Shown here in pieces: positions 34,677 to 43,842 of a DNA stretch of 64,000 nt. Within the stretch, counting starts at the first letter, position 1. Every line of letters starts with the position of its first letter. The stretch comes from Runella zeae DSM 19591 (lineage in GTDB: Bacteria; Bacteroidota; Bacteroidia; Cytophagales; Spirosomataceae), in contig NZ_KE384046.1 of assembly GCF_000423565.1 (NCBI RefSeq), forward strand, positions 8,387 through 72,386. The letters run 5' to 3'. The position numbers and the translations under genes were made by a program. Under the pieces are notes generated by a model. It was not told the origin of the DNA. It ran no database searches and was given only the letters and a program-made list of their open reading frames with translations.

Positions 34677-36026
34677 ATGCTTTTTTATATTCTCCTCAAA
34701 TGGATAATTCGGGTTGCTTTAAGGGTATTTTTTAGGCGTTTTCAGGTACATGGTCTCGAAAAACTAAAGGTGGTCAAAGGACCATTGATATTGGCTGTCA
34801 ATCACCCCAATACCTTTATGGACCCGCTTATCGTGGCTACATTGATGCCACAGCGGGTAGCTTTCATTGCCAATGGCAGTATTTTCAACCGTTTTACGCG
34901 ACCGATTTTTAAGTACTTGCACGTCATACCTGTTTATCGCAAAAAAGATACTTCAGATGTGCCACTTTCGCCTGCCGAACTCAACAAACAAACTTTCCAA
35001 CGGTGCTATGATTATTTGGAAGCGCGAGGAACAATTCTGATTTTTCCAGAAGGAACAAGTGAGATTGAGCGGCGTCTGCGTGAACTCAAAACCGGCACGG
35101 CCAGAATTGCACTAGGGGCAGAGTACGAAAACGACTTTCGGCTAGGTCTCACTATTTTGCCAATTGGTCTCAATTATTCCGACCCTATTCATTTCAGAAG
35201 TGAGGTGTTTGTAAACGTAGGGCAACCGATTACCGTTTCAGATTTTAAGGAAAAATACCGACCCGATGATTTTGAAACAGTGGAGGAATTGACGGATTTG
35301 ATTCAAAAAAGACTCAGTGATACGGTGATTATTACCGAAGATGACGAAGAAGATACCTTGGTAGCGCAGATTGAGACATTGTACAAAAACCAGTTGTTTG
35401 AAGATTTGTTGCTGAATCGTCGTTTGAAAAAAGATGAATTTTTTTTGATTAAACAAATCATAACTGCCGTCAGACATTTTGAAGAGCAACGTCCTCAACT
35501 TTACAAATCACTTCAAACTCAACTCACTAACTACTTTGACAATCTTAAGCAGTTGCATCTTTCGGACGAAGTATTTGCCCAAACACGGCGCATCTATCCC
35601 TACCTTTGGCAGACGGTATTGTCTTTAGTGATAGGGTTTCCTGTATATGTATTTGGGTTGATTTTCAATTATATACCCTATATACTTCCTTCCAAAATCG
35701 CTCGTCTGATTACGTCCGACATCACTTATCGTGCCCCTCTTATGATGAGTCTTGGGGTGGTTGTTTTTCCAGTAGTCTATGCTTTTCAGATAGGGGTGAT
35801 ACATTCATTTTTTCAAGATGTTTGGCTTACTTTGGGGTTTGCGGTTTTGCTTCCTTTGAGTGGTTATTTTGTGTTGTGGTATTGGGATGTGGTAGTGAGA
35901 TTAAGGCATACTTGGCAAGCTCTCCGATTATTTCGTCATAAACCTTCTTTGATGAAAAGTTTGATAAATCAAAGAAATGGTATATTTGAAGAGTTAAAGG
36001 AGGCTAAAAAAAAATACTTGAGGTAG
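34677..36026 (+). CDS. 1-acylglycerol-3-phosphate acyltransferase-like (PlsC family)
   Basis: A 449-residue membrane protein. The PlsC domain occupies ~20-200, with the catalytic NHPNTFMD (NHx4D type) and the substrate motif FPEGTSEIE. The C-terminal half has a helical soluble stretch and two or three transmembrane segments (VLSLVIGFPVYVFGLIFNY, PLMMSLGVVVFPVVYAFQIG), making it longer than a classical PlsC of about 250 residues. Such two-part forms are common in Bacteroidota. It probably acylates lysophosphatidate or a related lipid. Confidence 0.85.
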   Translation: MLFYILLKWIIRVALRVFFRRFQVHGLEKLKVVKGPLILAVNHPNTFMDPLIVATLMPQRVAFIANGSIFNRFTRPIFKYLHVIPVYRKKDTSDVPLSPAELNKQTFQRCYDYLEARGTILIFPEGTSEIERRLRELKTGTARIALGAEYENDFRLGLTILPIGLNYSDPIHFRSEVFVNVGQPITVSDFKEKYRPDDFETVEELTDLIQKRLSDTVIITEDDEEDTLVAQIETLYKNQLFEDLLLNRRLKKDEFFLIKQIITAVRHFEEQRPQLYKSLQTQLTNYFDNLKQLHLSDEVFAQTRRIYPYLWQTVLSLVIGFPVYVFGLIFNYIPYILPSKIARLITSDITYRAPLMMSLGVVVFPVVYAFQIGVIHSFFQDVWLTLGFAVLLPLSGYFVLWYWDVVVRLRHTWQALRLFRHKPSLMKSLINQRNGIFEELKEAKKKYLR

Positions 36027-36167
36027 TTTTGGTATGTCATTTCCTTTTGTGGTTTCAATCTTATATCTAATAGCAAAGCGCTAGGAGTGTTTTGGCAAGA
36101 AGAGAAGAGAGACGTCTCAGGAAGGTGGTTAGGATTTTCCGACCTCCGACCTTATATTTGCTAATAT

Positions 36168-36602
36168 ATGAAAAACGAAAAGGTTAATATTTTTTATATT
36201 GATGATGATGCCGACGACCGTATGCTGTTTGAAGAAGCATTGGCGGAAGTAGACAAGAGCATCGCGCTCACTGCTTTAGAAGATGCAGATGAATTGCTAC
36301 ACATTTTGGACAATCCTCCACCCGTCCCGCATCTTATCTTTGTAGATTTGAACATGCCGCGTAAAAACGGTTATCAGCTACTAAAAGAAATTAAATCAAA
36401 TCAATCATTTCGGAGGTTTCCAGTGTTGATTTTGACGACTTCAGCTGAAGAAGAAGCTATCGAAAATGCTCGCTTACTGGGAGCCAACGCTTTTATTACG
36501 AAGCCTAGCAATTTTGCGTCTCTAAAAGCTATCCTTAACAAATGCCTGACTTTGGACTGGAATATCGCCAGCCCTCAGGGTTTTGTGATTGGTGCCAACT
36601 AA
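36168..36602 (+). CDS. Single-domain response regulator (phytochrome-linked)
   Basis: A 144-residue CheY-like receiver without an output domain. Acidic pocket DDD at 12-14, phosphoacceptor D60 in LIFVDLNMPRKNG, the TTS switch and the conserved Lys in FITKPSNF. This subfamily (YIDDDADDRMLFEEAL) is typical of partners of bacteriophytochromes in Bacteroidota. It precedes heme oxygenase and bacteriophytochrome genes on the same strand and is probably phosphorylated by the latter. Confidence 0.9.
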   Translation: MKNEKVNIFYIDDDADDRMLFEEALAEVDKSIALTALEDADELLHILDNPPPVPHLIFVDLNMPRKNGYQLLKEIKSNQSFRRFPVLILTTSAEEEAIENARLLGANAFITKPSNFASLKAILNKCLTLDWNIASPQGFVIGAN

Positions 36603-36734
36603 TTCACGGCAATTGGAGTGATGTAGGCGCATGTAATCTTTGTGTGCATAAAATACGTATGTTATAGTATAAGCAGAGTGAAAAAATGGAGGGAACAAAA
36701 TCTTTTTGCACCACTATAATTTGACTAATTACGT

Positions 36735-37349
36735 ATGCACGACGCAACGATTGATGATACCCAAAATAGAAAAAAAGAATTTCTGAAAAGACTTCGTATC
36801 TATACGCAGTCTCAACATACAGCGCTCGAAGCGCACCCATTGTCGGTTTCTCTTTTTAAAGAAGATGTAAATTTAGATGACTATCTACGATATTTGAAGG
36901 CAATGTATGGGGTCGTAGCTGGTTTTGAAGAAGCATATTACCCAATTTTGAAAGATTGGGTACCGGCTATTGAACGTCGTCGAAAAACCCCTTGGCTTAC
37001 ACAGGATTTACAACTACTCAAAAGCGATATACCTTTTTCGATAGCCGCACCTACCTTTTTAGAGTCTTCTCCAGCCCCTGCTTATTTGTTGGGCAAAATG
37101 TACGTTATGGAAGGCTCTGTACTGGGAGGTGCTGTTATTTATAAACAATTACAACCCAAACTAGGATTTTCGCCTGAGGAGGGAGGGCGTTATTTTTATG
37201 GCTATGGGAGCCAAACAGCAAGCATGTGGAAAGCTTTTTTGGAAGTGCTGACTACGCAAGCATTAGTAGAAAATGCCGAGCCAAATATACTAAAAGGCGC
37301 AGCGGAGCAGTTTGTAGCTATACAAACATTTTTCGACACCAATTATTAG
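36735..37349 (+). CDS. bphO: Biliverdin-producing heme oxygenase (BphO-like)
   Basis: A 204-residue all-helical protein of the bacterial heme oxygenase family. The proximal haem ligand is H28 in YTQSQHTALEAHPL; the distal helix has LGKMYVMEGSVLGGAVIYK with the conserved glycines. It opens haem to biliverdin IX-alpha, the chromophore of the bacteriophytochrome encoded 7 bases downstream, so the two genes form an operon that makes apoprotein and pigment together. Confidence 0.93.
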   Translation: MHDATIDDTQNRKKEFLKRLRIYTQSQHTALEAHPLSVSLFKEDVNLDDYLRYLKAMYGVVAGFEEAYYPILKDWVPAIERRRKTPWLTQDLQLLKSDIPFSIAAPTFLESSPAPAYLLGKMYVMEGSVLGGAVIYKQLQPKLGFSPEEGGRYFYGYGSQTASMWKAFLEVLTTQALVENAEPNILKGAAEQFVAIQTFFDTNY

Positions 37350-37356
37350 TATCTCG

Positions 37357-39618
37357 ATGATTATCAACACCATTGTCAATCGCGATATAGCCAATTTAAA
37401 GGATTGTGAAAGTGAACCAATCCATGTACCAGGAAGTATTCAGCCGCATGGATTTCTTTTGGCTTTTGATGCAGCGTTTAAGGTCGTTTATGCCAGCGAC
37501 AATTGCTCTGTTTTTATAGGAATTCCTATTGAGAAAATCTTAAACAACCGTTTTGGGGCAATTTTTTCTCCTGCCATAGAGGTGGCTCTCGAAGCCCATC
37601 TCAAACAATATGGCTCGCAGGTGGCTGAGCCTTTTGTGCTCGAATATCAAAATGAGAAATACAACTGTACCCTACAACCTTCTGGACAGTGGTATTTGTT
37701 TGAAGCAGAGCCCTTCCCTGATGGTCATTTACGGACTCCAGATTTGTATAATCAAACTCGGAAGTTTGTCCATTATCTTCAAGAGACAGCTTCGTTACGG
37801 TCTCTTTGTCAGTTGATTGCGGCCGAAACGCGCGACATTACGGGCTACGACCGCGTGATGATTTATAAGTTTGATGAGGCATATAATGGTGAGGTGATTG
37901 CCGAAAGCAAGCGTGGGGATTTGGAGCCGTTTTTGGGGCTTCATTATCCTCATACTGATATTCCTCCTCAAGCGAGAGAGCTTTATTTGCGCAATCTTAT
38001 GCGTATGATAGCCGATGTACATTATGAGCCAGTGCCTATCCTAACTACCCAGCTCAGTACTCACCGCGATTTGGATTTGAGTTTGTCGGTATTGAGAAGC
38101 GTGTCGCCGATTCATATCGAATATCTCAAAAACATGGGTGTAGCTGCGACGCTCACGATTTCGATTATCAACAATCATCGATTGTGGGGGCTTATTTCGT
38201 GTCATCATTATAGTCCCAAAAATCTCCCTCACTATACGCGCCTTTCGGCGCTGCTACAGGGGCATTTTTTAGCTTCGCAAATCAATGTCCGTCAACAGGC
38301 CGAAGAGTATGCTCTGGCCAAAAATGTGGAACAGAGCTTGGAAGTAATTTTAAATATGACCTCTCACGTTCATCAGGATTTTATTGCAAGGTTTCTGACA
38401 AATGAACATAGCTTAAAAGTCGTAAACGCTCGAGGAATGGCGATTTTGTACGACAACAAACTACATCTAAGTGGTACAACACCCACCGAAGGTGAAGTGT
38501 ATCAATTGATAGGTCAATTGTCCCAAATCTCGGAAGGAAACGTATTTTATACCAACAAATTGGTAGATGTATACCCTAAAGCTGAGGAACTTACGTCTAC
38601 TGCGGCAGGAGTAATATATTATCCTTTTGGGGGATATTCGCAGGATTGTATACTTTGGTTTAGACCAGAGACGCCTCAAGAAGTAAATTGGGCGGGCGAT
38701 CCCTCAAAATCGATTGAGTATAATCCAAAGGGTCTTTCACCGCGAAAATCTTTTGATTTGTGGAAGCAGATCAAAAGATTTGAAAGTCGTTTGTGGGAAA
38801 AGCCCGAATTGACAGCCGCTGCTACGGTGTCTTACGCGCTTCAAACACAAATACATCTCAACCAGCTTACACAGGATAAAGTCAAATTGGCTCAGCTTAG
38901 CGATAAACTCCAAAAAGCAGTATCCGAACTCGAAAATATCAACTGGATAAGTACGCATGATTTAAAAGAACCATTGCGGAAGATACAGACTTTTGCGTCG
39001 CGTATTTTGGAAGATGAGCACAACACTTACTCGTCTATGGTGATTCAGTCGGTCACTAGGATGAAAGATGCTGCCGTAAGGATGCAGACGCTCATTCAAG
39101 ATTTGGTATCTTATTCGCAGGTGAGTAAAAGCGAAAATCAGCTTGTAGATACCGACCTTAACAAGATAAATGAAGAGGTATTGGCGGAGTTGGCGAGCGA
39201 AATCAACGAAAAAAATGCGGTTGTAGAATCCGATACATTGCCTTCCGTCAAAGGCGTTTCGTTTTTATTGAAACAGCTATGGCTCAATGTGATAGGCAAC
39301 GCGCTGAAATTTAGCAAAACCCAGATACCCTTGTCTATCCAAATCAGGTGTACCATTGTCGAAAAAACCGTAGAAGGACAAGTAAAGTCTTTCTACCAAG
39401 TTTCTTTTATCGACAATGGCGTAGGGTTTGACAATGAATATGCGCACCAAATATTTGAGGTTTTCAAACGAATTCACAGTCCAAGCCAATACCGTGGGTC
39501 AGGAATTGGCCTGTCGATTTGTAAAAAAATCATGGAAAATCACCAGGGTTTTATAGAAGCTCAAAGTGAGAAAAATGTCGGGACAATCATTCGTGTATAT
39601 TTCCCGACTGTGCCTTGA
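37357..39618 (+). CDS. bphP: Bacteriophytochrome sensor histidine kinase
   Basis: A 753-residue red/far-red light sensor. PAS at ~15-120 with the biliverdin-attaching C17 before EPIHVPGSIQPHG; GAF at ~140-300 with YPHTDIPPQARELY (the PASDIP motif as PHTDIP); PHY at ~320-490 with the tongue motif SPRKSFDLW; then a HisKA dimerisation helix (STHDLKEPLRKI, phosphoacceptor His near 535) and an HATPase domain ending GSGIGLSICKKI. Coupled to bphO. Its 3' end overlaps the convergent HAD gene by 32 bases. Signal output is likely through the response regulator at 36168. Confidence 0.95.
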   Translation: MIINTIVNRDIANLKDCESEPIHVPGSIQPHGFLLAFDAAFKVVYASDNCSVFIGIPIEKILNNRFGAIFSPAIEVALEAHLKQYGSQVAEPFVLEYQNEKYNCTLQPSGQWYLFEAEPFPDGHLRTPDLYNQTRKFVHYLQETASLRSLCQLIAAETRDITGYDRVMIYKFDEAYNGEVIAESKRGDLEPFLGLHYPHTDIPPQARELYLRNLMRMIADVHYEPVPILTTQLSTHRDLDLSLSVLRSVSPIHIEYLKNMGVAATLTISIINNHRLWGLISCHHYSPKNLPHYTRLSALLQGHFLASQINVRQQAEEYALAKNVEQSLEVILNMTSHVHQDFIARFLTNEHSLKVVNARGMAILYDNKLHLSGTTPTEGEVYQLIGQLSQISEGNVFYTNKLVDVYPKAEELTSTAAGVIYYPFGGYSQDCILWFRPETPQEVNWAGDPSKSIEYNPKGLSPRKSFDLWKQIKRFESRLWEKPELTAAATVSYALQTQIHLNQLTQDKVKLAQLSDKLQKAVSELENINWISTHDLKEPLRKIQTFASRILEDEHNTYSSMVIQSVTRMKDAAVRMQTLIQDLVSYSQVSKSENQLVDTDLNKINEEVLAELASEINEKNAVVESDTLPSVKGVSFLLKQLWLNVIGNALKFSKTQIPLSIQIRCTIVEKTVEGQVKSFYQVSFIDNGVGFDNEYAHQIFEVFKRIHSPSQYRGSGIGLSICKKIMENHQGFIEAQSEKNVGTIIRVYFPTVP

Positions 39619-40402
39619 GTACATCGTTAAGTATCTCTAAAACACCATTTTCATCGTTGGTTTTGGCTCTAAAACGGGCCGCTTTCTTTACATGTTCATG
39701 GGCATTTTCCATGGCGTAGGAGTAGTAGGCCTGATGCATCATTTCGAGGTCGTTGAGATAATCGCCAAAGACCATAGTCTCATCGATACTCACTCCATAG
39801 GTTTTTTGTAACACCGAAAGAGCTTGGCCTTTGTTGGCAAGTTTGTGGGATATATCTAGCCAAATCCCCGCCGACACTTTTACTTGTAGCGATGTCTCCC
39901 AAGGTTTGAAATGCGGATAACTGTTGGTGGCAGAGCCTGCCAAATCGCAGAGGCTTACTTTCAAGCACGAATCATCGTCGATTTTGAGTAAATCATCTAC
40001 TAATTCGTAGCGTTCAAAATACTTCGTAAACTGGGCCCAGAAGGCGTCTTCCGTATTTTCGACGTAAGCTTTCTTTTTTCCACACAAGATAGGGTAAGCA
40101 TTGGGGATTTGACGAGCTACCTGAATCAACTCTCTGGTAGTAAGATTATCAAGCGATTGCACATACAATTCTTGGTCTTGAAATACTACATAACTACCAT
40201 TTTCGGCTACAAAAATAACGTCGTCTTGGATAGGCTCAAAGCGCTTGCGGAGATTGTAATATTGGCGGCCACTAGCAGCCGCAAAATACAAGCCACGAGA
40301 TTTGAGTTGATCAAAAATTGGATAAAATGTATCACTCAGTTCCCCTTTGGAATTGAGCAAAGTTCCGTCCATGTCGGTAGCTATTAGTTTAATGTCTTTC
40401 AT
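39587..40402 (-). CDS. Cof-type HAD-IIB hydrolase
   Basis: A 271-residue phosphatase. Motif I is DMDGTLLNS (nucleophile D11), motif II lies in AAASGRQYYN, and the C-terminal motifs K...GQALSVLQK and VFGDYLNDLEMM bind Mg2+. The Cof-type cap lies between. Such enzymes dephosphorylate sugar phosphates or flavin precursors; specificity cannot be read. Convergent with bphP and overlapping its 3' end. Confidence 0.9.
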   Translation of the reverse strand: MKDIKLIATDMDGTLLNSKGELSDTFYPIFDQLKSRGLYFAAASGRQYYNLRKRFEPIQDDVIFVAENGSYVVFQDQELYVQSLDNLTTRELIQVARQIPNAYPILCGKKKAYVENTEDAFWAQFTKYFERYELVDDLLKIDDDSCLKVSLCDLAGSATNSYPHFKPWETSLQVKVSAGIWLDISHKLANKGQALSVLQKTYGVSIDETMVFGDYLNDLEMMHQAYYSYAMENAHEHVKKAARFRAKTNDENGVLEILNDVLKAQSGNIHE

Positions 40403-40875
40403 ATATATGTAAGGAGAATTTGCGACTTAGAAGTTCACTATGATTGGTGACATTGGGTTTGCTTTTTCCAAAAATGCACTATTTTTAAACCAATCAATGC
40501 TTTTTATCATATAAGCAACTAAGCAAAATTAAACTGGATATTATCAACAATATGCGACTCCTCTAACCCCACGCCTTTAGGCTGGGGATACAATGTGAGA
40601 GCTTTACGTGGGCTTTAGCCCTGATTTTTACGCTTTTGTCAAAAAAAATCAGGGCTAAAGCCCTACGTTGTGGTCTTTTTTACCCACCCCAGCCTAAAGT
40701 CAGACCGCCGATACGACATGGGGTTTGAAGAGGTTCGAGGTATTGCGCAACAAAATCCTAATTAACATTGCATAATTACCTAAGTCTTAGTTTACAATCA
40801 AGCCACAAAAAAATGGGTATGACTTACCTTCTTTTTCCTTAAAAAAGAAAAAGCGGATAGAAAAATCTTTTAAAA
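40403..40875. other. Intergenic region with an inverted-repeat element
   Basis: A 473-bp region without a supported gene. It contains the nested inverted repeats at 40575-40699 and, at 40756-40799, an 11-bp-spaced CTAA pattern resembling a decayed version of the operators at 43694, 44445 and 44812. Units 1 and 3 (TCCTAATTAAC and ACCTAAGTCTT) are 22 bp apart. No matching TAnnTTTG is seen at the expected place. Confidence 0.4.
40575..40699. repeat. Nested inverted-repeat element (MITE/REP-like)
   Basis: Outer arms CTTTAGGCTGGGG (40575-40587) and CCCCAGCCTAAAG (40687-40699); inner perfect 20-bp arms GGGCTTTAGCCCTGATTTTT-type at 40610-40629 and 40644-40663 around a 14-base loop. Partly matching sequence (CTCTAACCCC and GGGGTTTGAAGAGG) extends outward to about 40555-40735. 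Non-coding. Confidence 0.7.
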
Positions 40876-41234
40876 ATGAAGCATATAAACAAACTAAGGG
40901 TGCTTTTGATGATTTGGGGGAGTAGCATGAGCCTCGCAGTCTATGGGCAGGTTACGACTTTAAACACCAGCCAACGTTGGTTACTTTTGGCTGAGCAATC
41001 CCAGCACCGACTTTTGGTAGTAGATGTAGACAATTAAAGGGTGTTGACAAACTTTGGTTGACTGATTTGGCAAATGTGTATATTTTTGAAACCCATAGCC
41101 GAGCGTTGCAAAGAGTATATGGGCCGGCGCATGTCAAAAGTGTAAGCTCCCGAAAAGAAGATAGTAAAGTGGCGATTAGTTATCCTCCAAACTACTCATT
41201 AAAATATACTAGCTTGCCTACGTCTAAACCTTAA
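40876..41234 (+). pseudogene. Broken gene for a small secreted protein
   Basis: An ATG at 40876 opens a 53-codon frame with a good signal peptide (KLRVLLMIWGSSMSLAVYGQ) and then LLAEQSQHRLLVVDVDN, ending in TAA at 41035. A second, shifted frame continues directly with KGVDKLWLTDLANVYIFETH and more, until TAA at 41232-41234. Together they look like one gene of about 118 codons with a frameshift near 41035. The protein family is not recognised. The gene lies immediately before the two-component regulator. Confidence 0.45.
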
Positions 41235-41267
41235 AAACGACTTTCAAAAATCACAAACGCATTCAAA

Positions 41268-41957
41268 ATGGAAAATACGGCGCAGTTGTTATTAGTAGAG
41301 GACGAATCCAAAGTTGCAGCATTCATAAAAAAAGGTCTCGAAAGGCAGGGGTTCAAAGTAGATATTGCGGAAGATGGTCGGCTTGGAAAACAGTTTTTTG
41401 ACGAACGTACCTACGACTTACTTATTTTTGATGTCAATCTCCCTTACATGGATGGGGTGGAGCTAGCTGCTTATGTGCGCACCAAAAATACCCAAATTCC
41501 CATTTTGATGTTGACGGCATTGGATACCACTGCCGACAAACTAGCTGGTTTTGATGCGGGGGTGGACGATTATTTGGTGAAGCCTTTCGACTTCATGGAG
41601 TTGATTGCCCGCCTCAAAGCATTGCTCAAACGGGTAGTCAAAACCAATGAATCTACGAATCTTTTGAAAGTAGCCGATTTGGAACTGGATTTAGATCAGA
41701 AAATAGCGCGACGAGGCGGGCAAGCCTTCGAGCTGACGGCCAAAGAATTTGCGCTTTTAGAATATCTGATGCGCAATCGGGGGAGAGTCGTATCTAAGAT
41801 TGATATTGCCGAGAAAGTATGGGATATTGATTTTGATACTGGTACCAATTTTATAGAAGTTTATATCAATTATTTACGAAAAAAAATCGATAAAGATGCT
41901 TCTTCCAAATTGATTCATACGGTAGTGGGCATGGGCTATACCCTCAAAGAAAAATGA
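41268..41957 (+). CDS. OmpR/PhoB-family response regulator
   Basis: A 229-residue regulator: receiver domain with E11-D12, phosphoacceptor D55 in LLIFDVNLPYMDG and DDYLVKPF; C-terminal winged helix with FELTAKEFALLEYLMRNRG and the recognition region TNFIEVYINYLRKKID. It overlaps the histidine kinase by ATGA. OmpR-family proteins bind direct repeats spaced by about 11 bp. Three promoters 2.4-3.6 kb downstream carry exactly such repeats, so they are the best candidate targets. Confidence 0.93.
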   Translation: MENTAQLLLVEDESKVAAFIKKGLERQGFKVDIAEDGRLGKQFFDERTYDLLIFDVNLPYMDGVELAAYVRTKNTQIPILMLTALDTTADKLAGFDAGVDDYLVKPFDFMELIARLKALLKRVVKTNESTNLLKVADLELDLDQKIARRGGQAFELTAKEFALLEYLMRNRGRVVSKIDIAEKVWDIDFDTGTNFIEVYINYLRKKIDKDASSKLIHTVVGMGYTLKEK

Positions 41958-43318
41958 CAATTCGAAATCGTCTTACGGTACTTTTTACGGCAGTAGTGTC
42001 GGTGTTGCTACTGTTGTTTTGTGTTGTCATTTACTTTTTTGCCGAATATCACCGGCAAGAGGAGTTTTTTAAACGCTTGCGAGAAGAGGCGCGTACTACG
42101 GTAGAGTTGCTTTTTGATAAAGAAACCATTAGTCCCGAATTGCTCAAATTGCTGGATCGCAATCAAATGACGGTACTTCATCAGGAAGAAATCATTGTTT
42201 ATGATTATCAAAATAAGCTCCGCTATGAGAGCGGAACCGATTATATAAATATTGATAAAGCTATCCTCGACCGGGTCAGGGTAGAAAAAGAAGTACGATG
42301 GCGCGAAGGGCAGCGGGAAATTGTGGGAATTTATGTGGTAGATCGCCAAAATCGCTTTGTGGTTTTTGGCTCAGGGATAGACAAATACGGTTTTAGGGAG
42401 GTTCAAAACTTGGCGCTTGTGATGGCAATTGGGTGGTTTTTGGCTACTATGGTAGTAGCTGTGGTAGGATGGATATATGCTTATCGCGCTTTGGCACCTC
42501 TCAAAAAACTCATCGCACGAGTAGACGATATCACTGCCACACGACTAGATTTGCGCGTAGAAGTGTCTAATAGTCAGGATGAAATAGGGCAACTTGCCGA
42601 GCGTTTCAATCAAATGCTTGACCGTTTGGAAGATGCTTTTCGAATGCAGAGGGCCTTTGTTTCGAATGCCTCCCATGAGCTTCGTACGCCGCTTACGGCT
42701 ATCACTGGCCAAATAGAGGTAGCACTCATGGACAATGATCCCCAAGAATGGCAAGATACCCTGCGCTCGGTATTAGAGGATGCTCGCCAACTCAATCGCC
42801 TTTCTAATGGTTTATTGTCTTTGGCAAAGGTAAGTATGGACGAATCGGCAGTCAAATTCACGTCTGTGGCTATTGACGAAATATTTTGGCAAGTGAGAAG
42901 CGAAATCATGAAAGCGCATCCCAAATTTAGTATAAAGGTTGATTTAGAGGGGTTTTCTAACGATACGCCGCGCTTTGAAGTGATGGGCAACGAACCTTTA
43001 TTGCGAGTGGCATTGACTAATTTTATGGAAAATGGCTGTAAGTTTTCGCCCAACCACACCGTCAATATAAAGTTTAATAATCTTCCTAATACTTTAGAAA
43101 TTCAGTTTCATAATACAGGGCCAGTGATTCCGGCCGATGAGCTACCGCATATCTTCAAACCTTTTCGGCGAGCTACCAATGCCCGCCAAGTAGCAGGACA
43201 CGGCATCGGGCTATCGCTTACGGAGCGTATTGTAAGGCTACACCGAGGCAGAGTGGTGGTAGAGTCAGAAGAGCCCAAAGGCACCACTTTTACCTTGGTT
43301 CTTCCCCACAAGTTTTAG
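41954..43318 (+). CDS. Sensor histidine kinase (HAMP, HisKA, HATPase)
   Basis: A 454-residue membrane kinase: transmembrane helix ~10-30, a ~125-residue periplasmic sensor region without a recognised fold, transmembrane helix ~153-178, HAMP ~180-232, HisKA with NASHELRTPLTAITGQ (His near 241) and HATPase with MENGCKFSPNH and GHGIGLSLTERIV. Coupled to the response regulator gene. The general architecture is that of envelope-signal or metal sensors of the CusS type. The signal cannot be told. Confidence 0.93.
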   Translation: MTIRNRLTVLFTAVVSVLLLLFCVVIYFFAEYHRQEEFFKRLREEARTTVELLFDKETISPELLKLLDRNQMTVLHQEEIIVYDYQNKLRYESGTDYINIDKAILDRVRVEKEVRWREGQREIVGIYVVDRQNRFVVFGSGIDKYGFREVQNLALVMAIGWFLATMVVAVVGWIYAYRALAPLKKLIARVDDITATRLDLRVEVSNSQDEIGQLAERFNQMLDRLEDAFRMQRAFVSNASHELRTPLTAITGQIEVALMDNDPQEWQDTLRSVLEDARQLNRLSNGLLSLAKVSMDESAVKFTSVAIDEIFWQVRSEIMKAHPKFSIKVDLEGFSNDTPRFEVMGNEPLLRVALTNFMENGCKFSPNHTVNIKFNNLPNTLEIQFHNTGPVIPADELPHIFKPFRRATNARQVAGHGIGLSLTERIVRLHRGRVVVESEEPKGTTFTLVLPHKF

Positions 43319-43693
43319 TATCTCCTAACATTGAACATCCCGAATCTAGGTGATTTGATGCTAGCTAGGTTCATTGCCTTCGCTTGATGTTTGACTTCTG
43401 CGAAGCTATAAGACCTTTCTGCCTCGGAGAGGTAAAGAATTTCTATCAAACAAGTCCGCAAAAAACAGAAGACTTTGGAGAAGTCAAACCTAACTAGTTT
43501 TTGACTATGAAGCTCAAGTCTATTAAGGTAACTTATGTTTATAGGTATTTTAGATAAGTAATTGCCCAAAATTAATTTCTATTATTTTTTGTTCTTTCAG
43601 TAGGTTTAATCTGTTGATAATCTGTGTTTTATAAGAGTTAGTTAACTGATGACGGTTAACTGGCTATTACTTAAGTTTTGGTAAGTAAATGGA
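43319..43693. other. Non-coding stretch with a possible small inverted-repeat element
   Basis: No gene is supported here. GTTTGACTTCT (43389-43399) is inverted at 43479-43489, and CTAGCTAGGTT (43361-43371) is inverted with one mismatch at 43487-43497. This outlines a ~137-bp element that could be a decayed MITE. No clear terminator follows the kinase gene. Confidence 0.3.
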
Positions 43694-43751
43694 TTCTAAT
43701 GTGATTCTAATACTGCGCTAAGTTGGTTCTAATGTTGAGGCCTTAGTTTTG
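43694..43751 (+). promoter_or_regulatory. Promoter A: four 11-bp direct repeats with -33/-7 elements
   Basis: Four units start at 43694, 43705, 43716 and 43727, exactly 11 bp apart, with consensus TTCTAATnnnn; unit 3 reads CGCTAAGTTGG. The TTG inside unit 3 (43723-43725) is the -33 element. Exactly 18 bases later comes TAGTTTTG (43744-43751). The same arrangement recurs at 44445 and 44812. One-turn spacing is typical for OmpR/PhoB-type regulators. Confidence 0.8.
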
Positions 43752-43842
43752 CAATGTCAAAAGACAAACAGACAGTAGTAAAAAATTACACTGTGTATTC
43801 CAAAAACAATAAGTATTCCATATATATAAATCAGAGATTACT

